Source of the DNA: JACPFV01 sp035526825
GTDB lineage: Bacteria; Pseudomonadota; Gammaproteobacteria; Nevskiales; Nevskiaceae
Direction of reading: 5' to 3'
DNA: 22,405 nt
Assembly (NCBI GenBank): GCA_035526825.1
Contig: DATLBT010000039.1
Location: 1-22,405 of the forward strand
A program made the position numbers and the translations under genes. A model generated the notes under the pieces. That model ran no database searches and was not told the DNA's origin. It was given only the letters and a program-made list of their open reading frames with translations. This document shows positions 1 through 7,498 of this stretch, in pieces. Each line of letters starts with the position of its first letter. Within the stretch, counting starts at the first letter, position 1.

Positions 1-771
1 CTTGGAGATGGCCTGGCTGACCATCATCACGGCCTTGGCCTCGGCTTCGGCCTGGCGCTCACGGGCCTCGGCGTCGCGGAACGCGGCCTCCTTGCGACCT
101 TCGGCGTCGAGGATCTGCTCCTGCTTCTGCCCTTCCGCGGCGAGGATCTGCGACTGGCGCTCGCCCTCGGCCTTGAGGATCGCGGCCTGGCGAAAACCTT
201 CGGCATCGAGGATGTTGGCGCGCTTCTCGCGCTCGGCTTTCATCTGCCGGGCCATGGCCGCGACGAGGTCGGTCGGCGGCCGGATGTCCTTGATTTCGAC
301 GCGCGTGACCTTGATGCCCCACGGCGTCGTGGCGTTGTCGACCACGCTCAGCAACTTGGTGTTGATATGGTCGCGCTGGCTCAGCAGCTCGTCGAGGTCC
401 ATCGAGCCCATCACCGTGCGCAGGTTGGTCTGCGACAACTGCATGATCGCGTACTGCAGGTTGTCGACCTCGTACGCCGCCTTCGCCGCGTCGAGCACCT
501 GGTAGAACACCACGCCGTCGACGCCGACCATGGCGTTGTCCTTGGTGATGATCTCCTGCGAGGGCACGTCGAGCACCTGCTCCATCATGTTGAGCCGGCG
601 CCCGATGCGGTACACGTACGGCACCATCCAGTGCAGGCCCGGCGCGAAAGTTTCCTGGTACTTGCCGAAGCGCTCGATCGTGTATTCCATGCCCTGCGGC
701 ACGGTGACGATCATTTTCCAGGCGGTGACCACCGCGAGGACGACAAAAACCGAGACGACGATCGTGCCCAT
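1..771 (-). CDS. qmcA: QmcA-like SPFH/stomatin membrane protein, 3' end cut by the window
   Basis: Band-7/SPFH family protein of the inner membrane; family members oligomerise in the membrane and are linked to membrane quality control and microdomains. 257 residues are visible, starting at ATG 771-769 with a good ribosome site (GGGAG) just upstream; E. coli QmcA is about 305 residues, so roughly 50 C-terminal residues are missing. One N-terminal membrane segment (about 3-18) is followed by the SPFH domain (about 22-175, with VPQGMEYTIERFGKY and the FAPGLHWMVPYV stretch) and a long charged alpha-helical coiled-coil region (about 176-257) with repeated AEG(E/Q/R)(R/K)(Q/E) units. It follows sufE on the same strand with 28 bases between. 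An NfeD-like partner is often adjacent in this family and could lie beyond the window edge, which is inference. Confidence 0.9.
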   Translation of the reverse strand, partial: MGTIVVSVFVVLAVVTAWKMIVTVPQGMEYTIERFGKYQETFAPGLHWMVPYVYRIGRRLNMMEQVLDVPSQEIITKDNAMVGVDGVVFYQVLDAAKAAYEVDNLQYAIMQLSQTNLRTVMGSMDLDELLSQRDHINTKLLSVVDNATTPWGIKVTRVEIKDIRPPTDLVAAMARQMKAEREKRANILDAEGFRQAAILKAEGERQSQILAAEGQKQEQILDAEGRKEAAFRDAEARERQAEAEAKAVMMVSQAISK

Positions 772-799
772 TGCTGCTCCCTGTAGTTATGGAGCGATT

Positions 800-1222
800 C
801 TACGCGGCTGCGCCGTCGGCGGCGGCAGCGAGCGCGCGGATGCGCTCGACCATGGCGTAAAAGCCGTTGCGGCGGTTCATGGTGATCTGGTTTTCGAGCC
901 CGAGCCGGGCGAACGCCGCGCGCACGTCGAGCTCGACGACCTGTCGCGGCGTCAGGCCCTGGTAAAGCTTGAACAGCAGCGCGATCAAGCCCTTGACGAT
1001 GTGCGCATCGGAGTCGCCGCGCAGGTCGAGCTGCGGCGGCTGGCCCGGCCGCAACTCCGCGGCCAGCCACACCTGCGACATGCAGCCCCGCACCTTGTGG
1101 GCCTCGGTGCGCTCGGCGTCCGGCAACGACGGCAGTGCGCGCCCGAGTTCGATCAGGTAGCGGTAACGTTCCTCCCAGTCGCCCAGTGCAGCGAAGTTTT
1201 CGACCAGCTCGTCTACGTTCAC
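800..1222 (-). CDS. sufE: SufE family sulfur-acceptor protein
   Basis: SufE accepts the persulfide sulfur from a SufS-type cysteine desulfurase through one conserved cysteine and passes it on for Fe-S cluster assembly in the cytoplasm. The 140-residue product has the family length and pattern: N-terminal NVDELVENFAALGDWEERYRYLIELG, then the active-site segment VRGCMSQVW with Cys47, and a C-terminal LTPRQV...LGL...RRNGF. The start is GTG at 1222-1220: the family N-terminus begins exactly there and no ATG is available; I see no clear Shine-Dalgarno. It lies 31 bases behind the histidine kinase and 28 bases before qmcA, all on minus, so cotranscription is possible. No sufS or other suf gene is in the window, so it could equally be a CsdE-type paralogue. 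Confidence 0.93.
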   Translation of the reverse strand: MNVDELVENFAALGDWEERYRYLIELGRALPSLPDAERTEAHKVRGCMSQVWLAAELRPGQPPQLDLRGDSDAHIVKGLIALLFKLYQGLTPRQVVELDVRAAFARLGLENQITMNRRNGFYAMVERIRALAAAADGAAA

Positions 1223-1253
1223 GGCCGAAGGGTACCGTCCCGTCGGGCCGGGG

Positions 1254-4200
1254 TCACTCCGCCGGTATCGTCAGCCAGAACCGGCTGCCCTGGTTGCGGA
1301 CGCTCTGGAAGCGGATCTTGCCGCCGATCAGGCCGGCCAACTTCTGCGACACGTGCAGGCCAAGACCCGTGCCTTCGCGGTGCGAGCTGTCCATCTGCGA
1401 GAACAGGTGGAAAATCTTGTCGTGGTGCTCTGCAGCGATGCCGATGCCGGTGTCCACGACACCGAACTCCAGGGCGTGGTCCTCCCTGTCCAGCCGCTGT
1501 AGCTGCAGGGTGACCGAACCCGTCTCCGTGAACTTGATGGCGTTGTTCACCAGGTTGAGCAGGATCTGCTTGAGAGCACGTGCGTCGGATCGCGCCTGGA
1601 TCTCCATCGGCGGCAGTTCCAGCAGCAGCTCGAGGCCCTTGCGGGCGGCCAGCGGTCCGAGCATCGCGGCGACGTCCTCGAGCAGCGCACGGCAGGCGAC
1701 GAGGCTGGTTTCGACCTGCATCTTGCCGGACTCGATCTTTGCGAGGTCGAGCAGATCGTTGATCAGGGACAACAGGTGCCGCCCGCTGGATTGCACCACC
1801 GTCAGTTGCTCTTCCTGCTTGGCGTTGAGCTCGCCCGGCAGTTTCATCAGCAGCGCGCCGGTGAAACCGATGATCGCGTTGAGCGGGGTGCGCAACTCGT
1901 GGCTCATGTTGGCCAGGAACTGGCTCTTCTGCCGGTCGGCCAGTTCGGCACGCTCCTTGGCGGCCTGCAGCTGCGCGGTGCGCTCACTCACCTTCTGCTC
2001 GAGTCCGGCGTTCGCGATCTGCAAGGCCTGCTGCGCGCGCTCACGCCCCGCGCGTTCCAGGGCCAGTGACACCAGATTGGCGGACGCCACCGCGAAGGTC
2101 TTTTCATCTGCCGTCCAGACGCGTGGTGAGCCGATGTGCTCATGGCAGACCACGCCAACGGCGACGCCGTCGAGCATGATGGGTGCGTCGAGCATGGCGG
2201 AGATGCCCAGGGGCCGCAGGTAGCTCTCGGCGAACTCGCAGGTCCGCGGATCATGGCAAGCGTCGTCGGCGGAAATCACCCTCGACGAGACGAGCTCGCG
2301 AAAATAGGCCGGGTAGTCAACGGCCGCGAGCTCGATGCCGGCTGAATGGCGGTTCGCCGCGAGTTCGTAGAGGTCGAAGGCGCGGATGGCCGAACGATTG
2401 GCGGTGTAGCACCAGACGCTGACTCGCGCGACCCCCAGTGTGACCGCCGCCATCCTGGTGACGCGCTGCAGTGCCGCCTCGAGGCCCGGCGCGATGGGCG
2501 TGTCGCCCGTGTTCAGGTGAATCAGCGCATCACGCTGGCGCACGAAGCGTTCTTCGGCCGCGCGGGCCTGGGCCTCCGCGAGCTTGCGCTCGGTGATGTC
2601 CTGGCAAGTGCCCAGCGCCCGCGTCGGCTTGCCTCGCGCGTCCCGGAAGACCGTCCAGCGTTCCTCCAGGAACTTGATGCGACCCCCGGAGAAAGGCACC
2701 CGGTGCTCGATGGCGGTGGTTGCCTGCCCCTCCAGCGACCGCTGGAAAGCCTGGTCCACCGCCGCGCGGTCGTCGGGGTGGACTCGGTCGAGAAACTTCG
2801 AATACGTTGGCGCAAAGGCCGCAACTTCCTCGAAGATTCGGTAGGTTTCCTGCGACCAGATCCCCTCGAACGTCGAAAGGTCCACCTCCCAGCTGCCGAC
2901 CTTGGCCAATGCCTGAGCCTGGTCGAGTCGCGCCCGCTCGATTTCGAGGCGGCCGGCCAACTCGCGCTGCTCGCGCTCGCTGTCTTTCAGCGCCGCCTCG
3001 GCCCGCATGCGCTCCGTCACGTCGTGCACCACCGCGGTGTAAAGCTTCTGTCCGCCCACTTCGAATTGCGAAATCGAGGACTCGATGGGGAATTGCTCGC
3101 CGCTGGCGCGCACAGCATGGATGACGCCCGCGGCGACGGTATGGCGCGCCGACACGCCACTGCCGCCGAACTTCCGGATGTGTTCCGGATGGGCCTTGCG
3201 CGCGGCTTCCGGCAACAGCCGATCCAGCGTCTGGCCCAGCATTTCGCCCGCCGGGTAGCCGAACATCCGTTCCGCCGCCTTGTTGAACAGGACGATCCGG
3301 TGTTCTTCATTCACCGTGATGATGCTGTCCATCACGGTGTCGACCAGCGACAGCAGCCGGGCCTGGGAGGTCCGTACGTCCCGCTCCGTCCGCGCGCGCT
3401 CTTCCTCGGTGCGGATGAGCAGGCGCGCGGTCGACCAGATCACGCCGAGGAAAATCAATACCGCGGCGGTCGCGGCCATGGCGGCGACGGTCTCGTGGCT
3501 GAAGCGCTCCAGTTCATCGCCTCGCAATCGCACCCAGATGACGAGGGTCGGAATAAGAATCGCGGCTGGAATGAGGCGTCGTGCCTGTTGCCCGCCGCTG
3601 AACGGGCTGGTCCATACCGCCATCGCGCCCTTGTCCGGCCGCGCCAGCCATACCCCGCTGGCCAGCACGATGAAAAGCACGGCCGTGTGCAACGCGACCG
3701 ACCGGTGGGCGGGTGCGGCACGGATTTCGGACGCGCCGTAGACGTAAGCCAGCACCACCAGCAGCGCGGTCGCCAGCACGACCAGGGTCAGGCCCTGCGC
3801 CAGCAACACGCTGCCGCGGAATCGCATGCCGGCCACCAGCAAAGCCGAGCCGAGCAGGACGAAGTTCAAGGCTGTGGCGGGCGCCATCCGCCCGACATGG
3901 AGCGTGTGCGCGTCGATGGCCTCGCCCGGAAACAGTGCCTGGTCGATGCCGGCGTCGAAGCCCAGCAAGTATTGACCCAGCGTCACGAGGCCAACGGCGG
4001 AGACCAATGCCGCGCCGAGCTTCGAGGCTGCATTACGCCGCGTCGCCGCAGCGGGCCCCGCGGGTGCGCGGGGCAGCGACAGCCATAGCGATGCCGCGGC
4101 GAGGATGAAGCACACGGCGCTGTTCGGCTTCATCGTCGCCCACTGGGGCAACACGCTTTTGAACAGCGCAATATCGAGCGCCCAGCCCAGTAAAGTCAGG

Positions 4201-4289
4201 CTTCCCGTCACAGCTGCGACGAGGCAAGCCGCGCGAGCGAGCCCGAGACATCGCTCGGTCAAGCCCGGCGCAGCTTTGGTTTCGTACAT
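1254..4289 (-). CDS. Multi-domain membrane sensor histidine kinase (membrane module-PAS-PAS-GAF-HisKA-HATPase)
   Basis: A 1011-residue sensor kinase that should autophosphorylate on histidine and pass the phosphate to an unlinked response regulator; there is no receiver domain and no regulator gene beside it. About eight hydrophobic segments (residues about 15-40, 56-73, 92-110, 137-155, 160-183, 199-216, 239-254, 268-290) form the membrane module. PAS 1 is about 310-428 (ends VHDVTER), PAS 2 about 458-568 (GSWEVD, VHPDDR, ends CQDITER), GAF about 600-745, a linker coiled coil about 748-790, HisKA about 787-856 with SHELRTP (His797), HATPase about 898-1009 with N-box LNLVNNAIKF, DTGIG (946-950) and GTGLGL (973-978). 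The reading frame is open another 47 codons upstream, but ATG 4289 with GGGG before it and the hydrophobic start fits better and leaves a 69-base divergent gap to rph. The signal sensed is unknown. Confidence 0.93.
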   Translation of the reverse strand: MYETKAAPGLTERCLGLARAACLVAAVTGSLTLLGWALDIALFKSVLPQWATMKPNSAVCFILAAASLWLSLPRAPAGPAAATRRNAASKLGAALVSAVGLVTLGQYLLGFDAGIDQALFPGEAIDAHTLHVGRMAPATALNFVLLGSALLVAGMRFRGSVLLAQGLTLVVLATALLVVLAYVYGASEIRAAPAHRSVALHTAVLFIVLASGVWLARPDKGAMAVWTSPFSGGQQARRLIPAAILIPTLVIWVRLRGDELERFSHETVAAMAATAAVLIFLGVIWSTARLLIRTEEERARTERDVRTSQARLLSLVDTVMDSIITVNEEHRIVLFNKAAERMFGYPAGEMLGQTLDRLLPEAARKAHPEHIRKFGGSGVSARHTVAAGVIHAVRASGEQFPIESSISQFEVGGQKLYTAVVHDVTERMRAEAALKDSEREQRELAGRLEIERARLDQAQALAKVGSWEVDLSTFEGIWSQETYRIFEEVAAFAPTYSKFLDRVHPDDRAAVDQAFQRSLEGQATTAIEHRVPFSGGRIKFLEERWTVFRDARGKPTRALGTCQDITERKLAEAQARAAEERFVRQRDALIHLNTGDTPIAPGLEAALQRVTRMAAVTLGVARVSVWCYTANRSAIRAFDLYELAANRHSAGIELAAVDYPAYFRELVSSRVISADDACHDPRTCEFAESYLRPLGISAMLDAPIMLDGVAVGVVCHEHIGSPRVWTADEKTFAVASANLVSLALERAGRERAQQALQIANAGLEQKVSERTAQLQAAKERAELADRQKSQFLANMSHELRTPLNAIIGFTGALLMKLPGELNAKQEEQLTVVQSSGRHLLSLINDLLDLAKIESGKMQVETSLVACRALLEDVAAMLGPLAARKGLELLLELPPMEIQARSDARALKQILLNLVNNAIKFTETGSVTLQLQRLDREDHALEFGVVDTGIGIAAEHHDKIFHLFSQMDSSHREGTGLGLHVSQKLAGLIGGKIRFQSVRNQGSRFWLTIPAE

Positions 4290-4358
4290 ATACCCCGGTG
4301 AATCTGCGTGCCGCGTAGTGACATACTTCGCGCCCGCTTTTTGCCGCCTGACCGTAAC

Positions 4359-5078
4359 ATGGCCCGAACCGCCAGCCGCAATCCCGACCAGCTCCGCCCG
4401 GTAAGTTTTACACGCCGCTTCACCCGGCATGCCGAGGGCTCCGTGCTAGTCGCGTTCGGCGATACCAAGGTCCTGTGCACCGCCAGCGTCGAGGAGCGCG
4501 TGCCGGCCTGGAAGAAGGAGAAGGGCGGCGGCTGGGTCACGGCCGAATACGGCATGCTTCCGCGCGCGACCCACGACCGCAACCGCCGAGAGGCCAGCAG
4601 CGGCAAGCAGGGCGGCCGTACCCTCGAGATCCAGCGCCTGATCGGCCGCGCGCTGCGCTCGGTGGTGGATCTCGATGCGCTCGGCAACGTGCAAATCACC
4701 ATCGACTGCGACGTGCTGCAGGCCGACGGCGGCACGCGAACCGCCGCGATCACGGGCGGCTACGTCGCGCTCGTGGACGCGATCACGCACCTGCGCCACA
4801 AGGGCGTGGTCAAGAAGGACCCGCTGCACGGGCAGGTCGCCGCAGTGTCGGTCGGCATCGCCAGCGGCGTGCCGGTGCTCGACCTCGACTACGCCGAGGA
4901 TGTCGACGCCGAGACCGACATGAATGTGGTCATGAACGAGGCCGGCGGTTTCGTCGAGATCCAGGGCACCGCGGAGGGCCACGCGTTCCGCCGTGAGGAA
5001 CTCGACGCGATGCTCGCGCTGGCCTCGCGTGGCATTACCCAGCTGCTCGCGGCACAGCGGCAAGCCCTTTCATCCTGA
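4359..5078 (+). CDS. rph: Ribonuclease PH
   Basis: Phosphorolytic 3'-to-5' exoribonuclease that trims the 3' ends of tRNA precursors, using phosphate and releasing nucleoside diphosphates; it acts as a hexamer in the cytoplasm. The product is 239 residues (E. coli: 238). Visible are the N-terminal NPDQLRPVSF, the core EYGMLPRATHDRNRREASSG, the GGRTLEIQRLIGRALR segment with the RNA-binding arginines (around Arg87) and GTR at 125-127, which holds phosphate. ATG 4359 is chosen over an upstream in-frame ATG at 4308 because family members start 8-10 residues before the QLRPV motif. No good Shine-Dalgarno is seen. It is the first gene of a plus-strand cluster with rdgB and hemW, divergent from the histidine kinase. 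Confidence 0.96.
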   Translation: MARTASRNPDQLRPVSFTRRFTRHAEGSVLVAFGDTKVLCTASVEERVPAWKKEKGGGWVTAEYGMLPRATHDRNRREASSGKQGGRTLEIQRLIGRALRSVVDLDALGNVQITIDCDVLQADGGTRTAAITGGYVALVDAITHLRHKGVVKKDPLHGQVAAVSVGIASGVPVLDLDYAEDVDAETDMNVVMNEAGGFVEIQGTAEGHAFRREELDAMLALASRGITQLLAAQRQALSS

Positions 5079-5083
5079 CCGCG

Positions 5084-5677
5084 GTGACCCTGGACGTCGT
5101 CCTCGCCAGCAGCAACCGCAGGAAGCTGGCCGAGCTGCAGGACGTGCTCGCGCCGCTCGGCTGGGGGCTGCGGCCGCTGTCCGATTTCACCGCGACCCAG
5201 GCCGAGGAGCCGGCGCCGACGTTCGTCGAGAACGCGCTGCTCAAGGCGCGCCATGCATCGCGCATTGCGGGATTGCCGGCGCTTTCGGACGACTCCGGCA
5301 TCGAGGTCGACGCGCTGAACGGCGCGCCTGGCGTGCGTTCCGCGCGCTATGCCGGCGATGACGCCAGTGACGACGCCAACAACGCGCGGCTGCTCGAGGC
5401 GCTCGCCGAGGTACCCGACGGCTCACGCGGCGCGCGCTACATCAGCGTGCTGGCCTTCGTGCGCCATGCCGACGACCCCGTGCCGGTGATCGCGCAAGGC
5501 ACCTGGCGCGGACGCATCCTGCGCGCGGCGCGCGGCGCCGGCGGTTTCGGCTACGACCCGCTGTTCTGGGTCGAGTCGCACGGCTGCTCGTCGGCCGAAC
5601 TGGCGCCCGCTGTGAAGAACCGCCTCAGCCACCGCGCGCGCGCGGCGGCGGCGCTGCTGCAGGCCGTACGAGGCTGA
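5084..5677 (+). CDS. rdgB: dITP/XTP pyrophosphatase (RdgB/HAM1 family)
   Basis: House-cleaning nucleotide pyrophosphatase: hydrolyses dITP, ITP, XTP and dXTP to monophosphates, keeping deaminated purines out of DNA and RNA. The 197-residue product has the family signature: N-terminal VLASSNRRKLAELQ (triphosphate binding), FVENALLKARHAS, ALSDDSGIEVDALNGAPGVRSARYAG around residues 66-90, and C-terminal GFGYDPLF and LSHRARA for base binding. The start is GTG 5084, only 5 bases after the rph stop (TGA 5076-5078) and without a good Shine-Dalgarno, which suggests translational coupling to rph. Its stop TGA (5675-5677) is separated from the hemW ATG by a single base. Confidence 0.95.
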   Translation: MTLDVVLASSNRRKLAELQDVLAPLGWGLRPLSDFTATQAEEPAPTFVENALLKARHASRIAGLPALSDDSGIEVDALNGAPGVRSARYAGDDASDDANNARLLEALAEVPDGSRGARYISVLAFVRHADDPVPVIAQGTWRGRILRAARGAGGFGYDPLFWVESHGCSSAELAPAVKNRLSHRARAAAALLQAVRG

Positions 5678-5678
5678 G

Positions 5679-6827
5679 ATGGACGCCGAACGCGACATTC
5701 CGCTGGCGTTGTACGTGCACTTTCCCTGGTGCGTCAGGAAGTGCCCTTACTGCGACTTCAACTCGCACGCGCTGCGCGGCGAGGTACCGGAGCAGGCGTA
5801 TATCGATGCGCTCCTGCGCGACCTCGACTTCGAGCTGCTCGACACCGACCCGCGCCCGCTGACGAGCGTGTTCTTCGGTGGCGGCACGCCGAGCCTGTTC
5901 TCGGCCGCGGCGATCGCGCGGCTGCTGGAGGGCGTAGCGCAACGCATCCCGATCGCGAGCGGCGCCGAAGTCACGCTGGAGGCCAATCCGGGCACCGCGG
6001 ACGTCGCGAACTTTCGCGGCTATCGCGCGGCCGGCGTCACGCGGCTGTCCATCGGCGTACAGAGCCTCGACGACGCGCAGCTTCGAGCGCTTGGCCGCAT
6101 CCACGGCTCCTTGGATGTGCGTCGCGCCGTGGAACTGGCGCGCAACGCGGGTTTCGACAACCTCAACCTGGACCTGATGTACGCGCTGCCGCGCCAGACG
6201 CCGGACGAAGCCGAGGCCGACCTGCGCGCCGCGCTCGCGCTGGCGCCGGAGCACCTTTCCTACTATCACCTCACGCTCGAGCCGAACACCGAATTCCACG
6301 CGCGCCCGCCCGCGGTGCCCGACGCCGACACCGCGTGGGACATGCAGGAGCGCGGCCAGTCCCTGCTCGCGCAGGCCGGCTATGCACAGTACGAGGTGTC
6401 CGCTTACGCGCGCGAGGGCCGCCGCTGCCGGCACAACCTCAACTACTGGGAATTCGGCGACTACCTGGGCATCGGCGCGGGCGCACACCAGAAGCGCACG
6501 CGCGATGGCGCAATTCGGCGGCGCGCGCGCCACAAGCATCCGCGCACCTGGATGGAGGGCGCCGGCACCGCGGTCGCCATCCAGGAAGACCGGGCAATCC
6601 CGCACGCCGACCTGCCGTTCGAATTCGCGATGAACGCGCTGCGCCTCAACGAAGGTTTCGCGGTCGCGGACTTCACGCACCGCACCGGGCTCGGCCCCGG
6701 TCCGCTGGCGCCTGCGCTCGTCCAGGCCCGCGCGCGTGGGCTGGTCGAGGAGCCGCCGGGCCGCGTTCGCGCGACGGAGCGCGGGCGCGCGCTGCTGAAT
6801 CCGTTGACGGCATTGTTCCTGCCGTGA
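5679..6827 (+). CDS. hemW: HemW, radical SAM heme chaperone
   Basis: HemW is a cytoplasmic radical-SAM protein that binds heme and is thought to insert it into respiratory enzymes; it is often annotated wrongly as an oxygen-independent coproporphyrinogen III oxidase (HemN). The 382-residue product (E. coli HemW: 378) starts LALYVHFPWCVRKCPYCDF with the Cys18-x3-Cys22-x2-Cys25 cluster ligands and lacks the extra N-terminal extension of true HemN. Also visible are FFGGGTPSLF (SAM site), EANPGT, RLSIGVQSLDDAQLRALGRIH, NLDLMYALPRQT and the GIGAGAH stretch before the C-terminal HemW domain. It begins one base after rdgB and ends in a GTGA overlap with the next small gene, so the cluster is likely read as one message. 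Confidence 0.94.
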   Translation: MDAERDIPLALYVHFPWCVRKCPYCDFNSHALRGEVPEQAYIDALLRDLDFELLDTDPRPLTSVFFGGGTPSLFSAAAIARLLEGVAQRIPIASGAEVTLEANPGTADVANFRGYRAAGVTRLSIGVQSLDDAQLRALGRIHGSLDVRRAVELARNAGFDNLNLDLMYALPRQTPDEAEADLRAALALAPEHLSYYHLTLEPNTEFHARPPAVPDADTAWDMQERGQSLLAQAGYAQYEVSAYAREGRRCRHNLNYWEFGDYLGIGAGAHQKRTRDGAIRRRARHKHPRTWMEGAGTAVAIQEDRAIPHADLPFEFAMNALRLNEGFAVADFTHRTGLGPGPLAPALVQARARGLVEEPPGRVRATERGRALLNPLTALFLP

Positions 6828-7012
6828 CCACCGAGGACTACGAGGGCACCTGTCCGTATTGCTGGGAGACGATCGTTCTCGAACTGGACCTGTCGGCCGG
6901 CAGCCAGACCTATACCGAGGACTGTGCCGTCTGCTGCCAGCCCTTGCAGGTCGCGCTGTCGGTGGCCAACAACGGAGACTACCGCGTTGAAATCACTCGG
7001 GAAAACGACTAG
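6824..7012 (+). CDS. CPXCG-motif cysteine-rich small protein
   Basis: A 62-residue protein with five cysteines: Cys10-Pro-Tyr-Cys13 near the N-terminus and Cys34-x2-Cys37-Cys38 in the middle, an arrangement that matches the CPXCG-motif cysteine-rich family (Cys_rich_CPXG type), small probable zinc-ribbon proteins of unknown function. The remainder (TIVLELDLSAG, QVALSVANNGDYRVEI) fits the beta-strand pattern of that family. The start is GTG 6824-6826, overlapping the hemW stop TGA (6825-6827) in a GTGA contact, with no separate Shine-Dalgarno, so translation is probably coupled to hemW. I know no role for it; the contact with hemW is suggestive but not proof of a link to heme or iron-sulfur work. 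Confidence 0.85.
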   Translation: MTTEDYEGTCPYCWETIVLELDLSAGSQTYTEDCAVCCQPLQVALSVANNGDYRVEITREND

Positions 7013-7024
7013 CCGGCCGGCGCA

Positions 7025-7053
7025 TTGCCACGCGCGGACGCCTCACATACACT
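7025..7053 (+). promoter_or_regulatory. Sigma70-like promoter for rpmE
   Basis: TTGCCA (7025-7030), a 17-base spacer, and TACACT (7048-7053) match the sigma70 consensus well. A transcript would start near 7060 and give a leader of about 27 bases before the rpmE ATG, which has a GGAAG ribosome site. Seen by eye only. Confidence 0.55.
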
Positions 7054-7086
7054 GCGCGCCCTTTCAAGCAGCACGGAAGCGTCGTC

Positions 7087-7344
7087 ATGAAGGCCGAGAT
7101 CCACCCGAACTACAAGGAAGTCGCAGTCATCTGCAGCTGCGGCAACAAGTTCAAGACGCGCTCGACCGCTGCCAAGCCCGAGCTGCATATCGAAGTGTGC
7201 TCGGTGTGCCATCCGTTTTACACCGGCAAGAGCAAGCTGCTCGACACCGGCGGCCGCGTCGACAAGTTCAAGAAGCGTTACGCCGCGGCGGGCGCGAAGA
7301 CCTCGAAGGCCGACAAGGTCGAGAAGCCGACCGCGCGCCCGTAA
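7087..7344 (+). CDS. rpmE: 50S ribosomal protein L31 (zinc-binding type)
   Basis: Ribosomal protein L31, which sits at the bridge between the large and small subunits. The 85-residue product starts MKAEIHPNYKEV, a standard L31 N-terminus, and carries Cys16-x-Cys18 and Cys38-x2-Cys41, the four ligands of the zinc-bearing (C+) form; the HPFYTGKSKLLDTGGRVDKFKKRY core follows. It is about 15 residues longer than E. coli L31 (70), with an Ala/Lys-rich C-terminal tail after KKRY. It has its own promoter-like sequence and a strong intrinsic terminator directly behind it, so it looks like a single-gene unit. Zur-type control by zinc is common for L31 paralogues, but I see no operator here. Confidence 0.96.
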   Translation: MKAEIHPNYKEVAVICSCGNKFKTRSTAAKPELHIEVCSVCHPFYTGKSKLLDTGGRVDKFKKRYAAAGAKTSKADKVEKPTARP

Positions 7345-7363
7345 CACCGCAGCCTGTCACCTG

Positions 7364-7394
7364 CGGCCGCCCACGAGGCGGCCGTTTTGTTTTT
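7364..7394 (+). terminator. Intrinsic terminator after rpmE
   Basis: A perfect 8-base-pair GC stem (CGGCCGCC 7364-7371 with GGCGGCCG 7377-7384), a five-base loop and a T-rich tail TTTTGTTTTT (7385-7394), placed 20 bases after the rpmE stop. Classic rho-independent form. Confidence 0.9.
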
Positions 7395-7416
7395 AACGCC
7401 GGTGCCGCGTTATCCT
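7387..7416 (+). promoter_or_regulatory. Possible gltA promoter, overlapping the rpmE terminator tail
   Basis: TTGTTT (7387-7392), 18 bases, then TATCCT (7411-7416). The -35 box would lie inside the T tract of the rpmE terminator. The leader to the gltA ATG would be about 75 bases and contains a GC hairpin (GCGGCG 7425-7430 with CGCCGC 7439-7444). Weak match; other placements are possible. Confidence 0.3.
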
Positions 7417-7498
7417 TCACGCCTGCGGCGGTGCAACACGCCGCCTTTTCGAGCGAAACAGCCTGGGGTTAATCGCTCGCACCAACCGGAGCAGCACG

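Noticed and set aside
1..771. AEG(E/Q/R) repeats in QmcA as a DNA tandem repeat element
   Set aside because: The repetition is protein heptad-like coiled-coil periodicity common in this family; the DNA copies are imperfect.
3200..3700. Possible hybrid kinase or broken two-component operon (missing receiver)
   Set aside because: The kinase ends naturally after the HATPase domain with its own stop, and no remnant of a receiver domain is seen around 1223-1253.
2346..4088. 580-codon plus-strand frame opposite the histidine kinase
   Set aside because: The minus-strand kinase has continuous, well-matched domains; this frame is His/Arg-rich without motifs and is a shadow.
4290..4430. 47-codon N-terminal extension of the histidine kinase frame
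   Set aside because: It would overlap the rph start, is polar and Arg/Gly-rich, and ATG 4289 has a purine-rich ribosome site and gives a sensible membrane-protein start.
5729..6823. Upstream part of a 427-codon plus frame ending in the Cys-rich protein
   Set aside because: Only the last 62 codons (from GTG 6824) look like a real protein; the rest is Arg-rich shadow of hemW in another frame. A fusion is not supported.
7012..7021. GCCGGCCGGC palindrome after the Cys-rich gene
   Set aside because: Only ten bases with no loop or T tract; expected by chance in GC-rich sequence.
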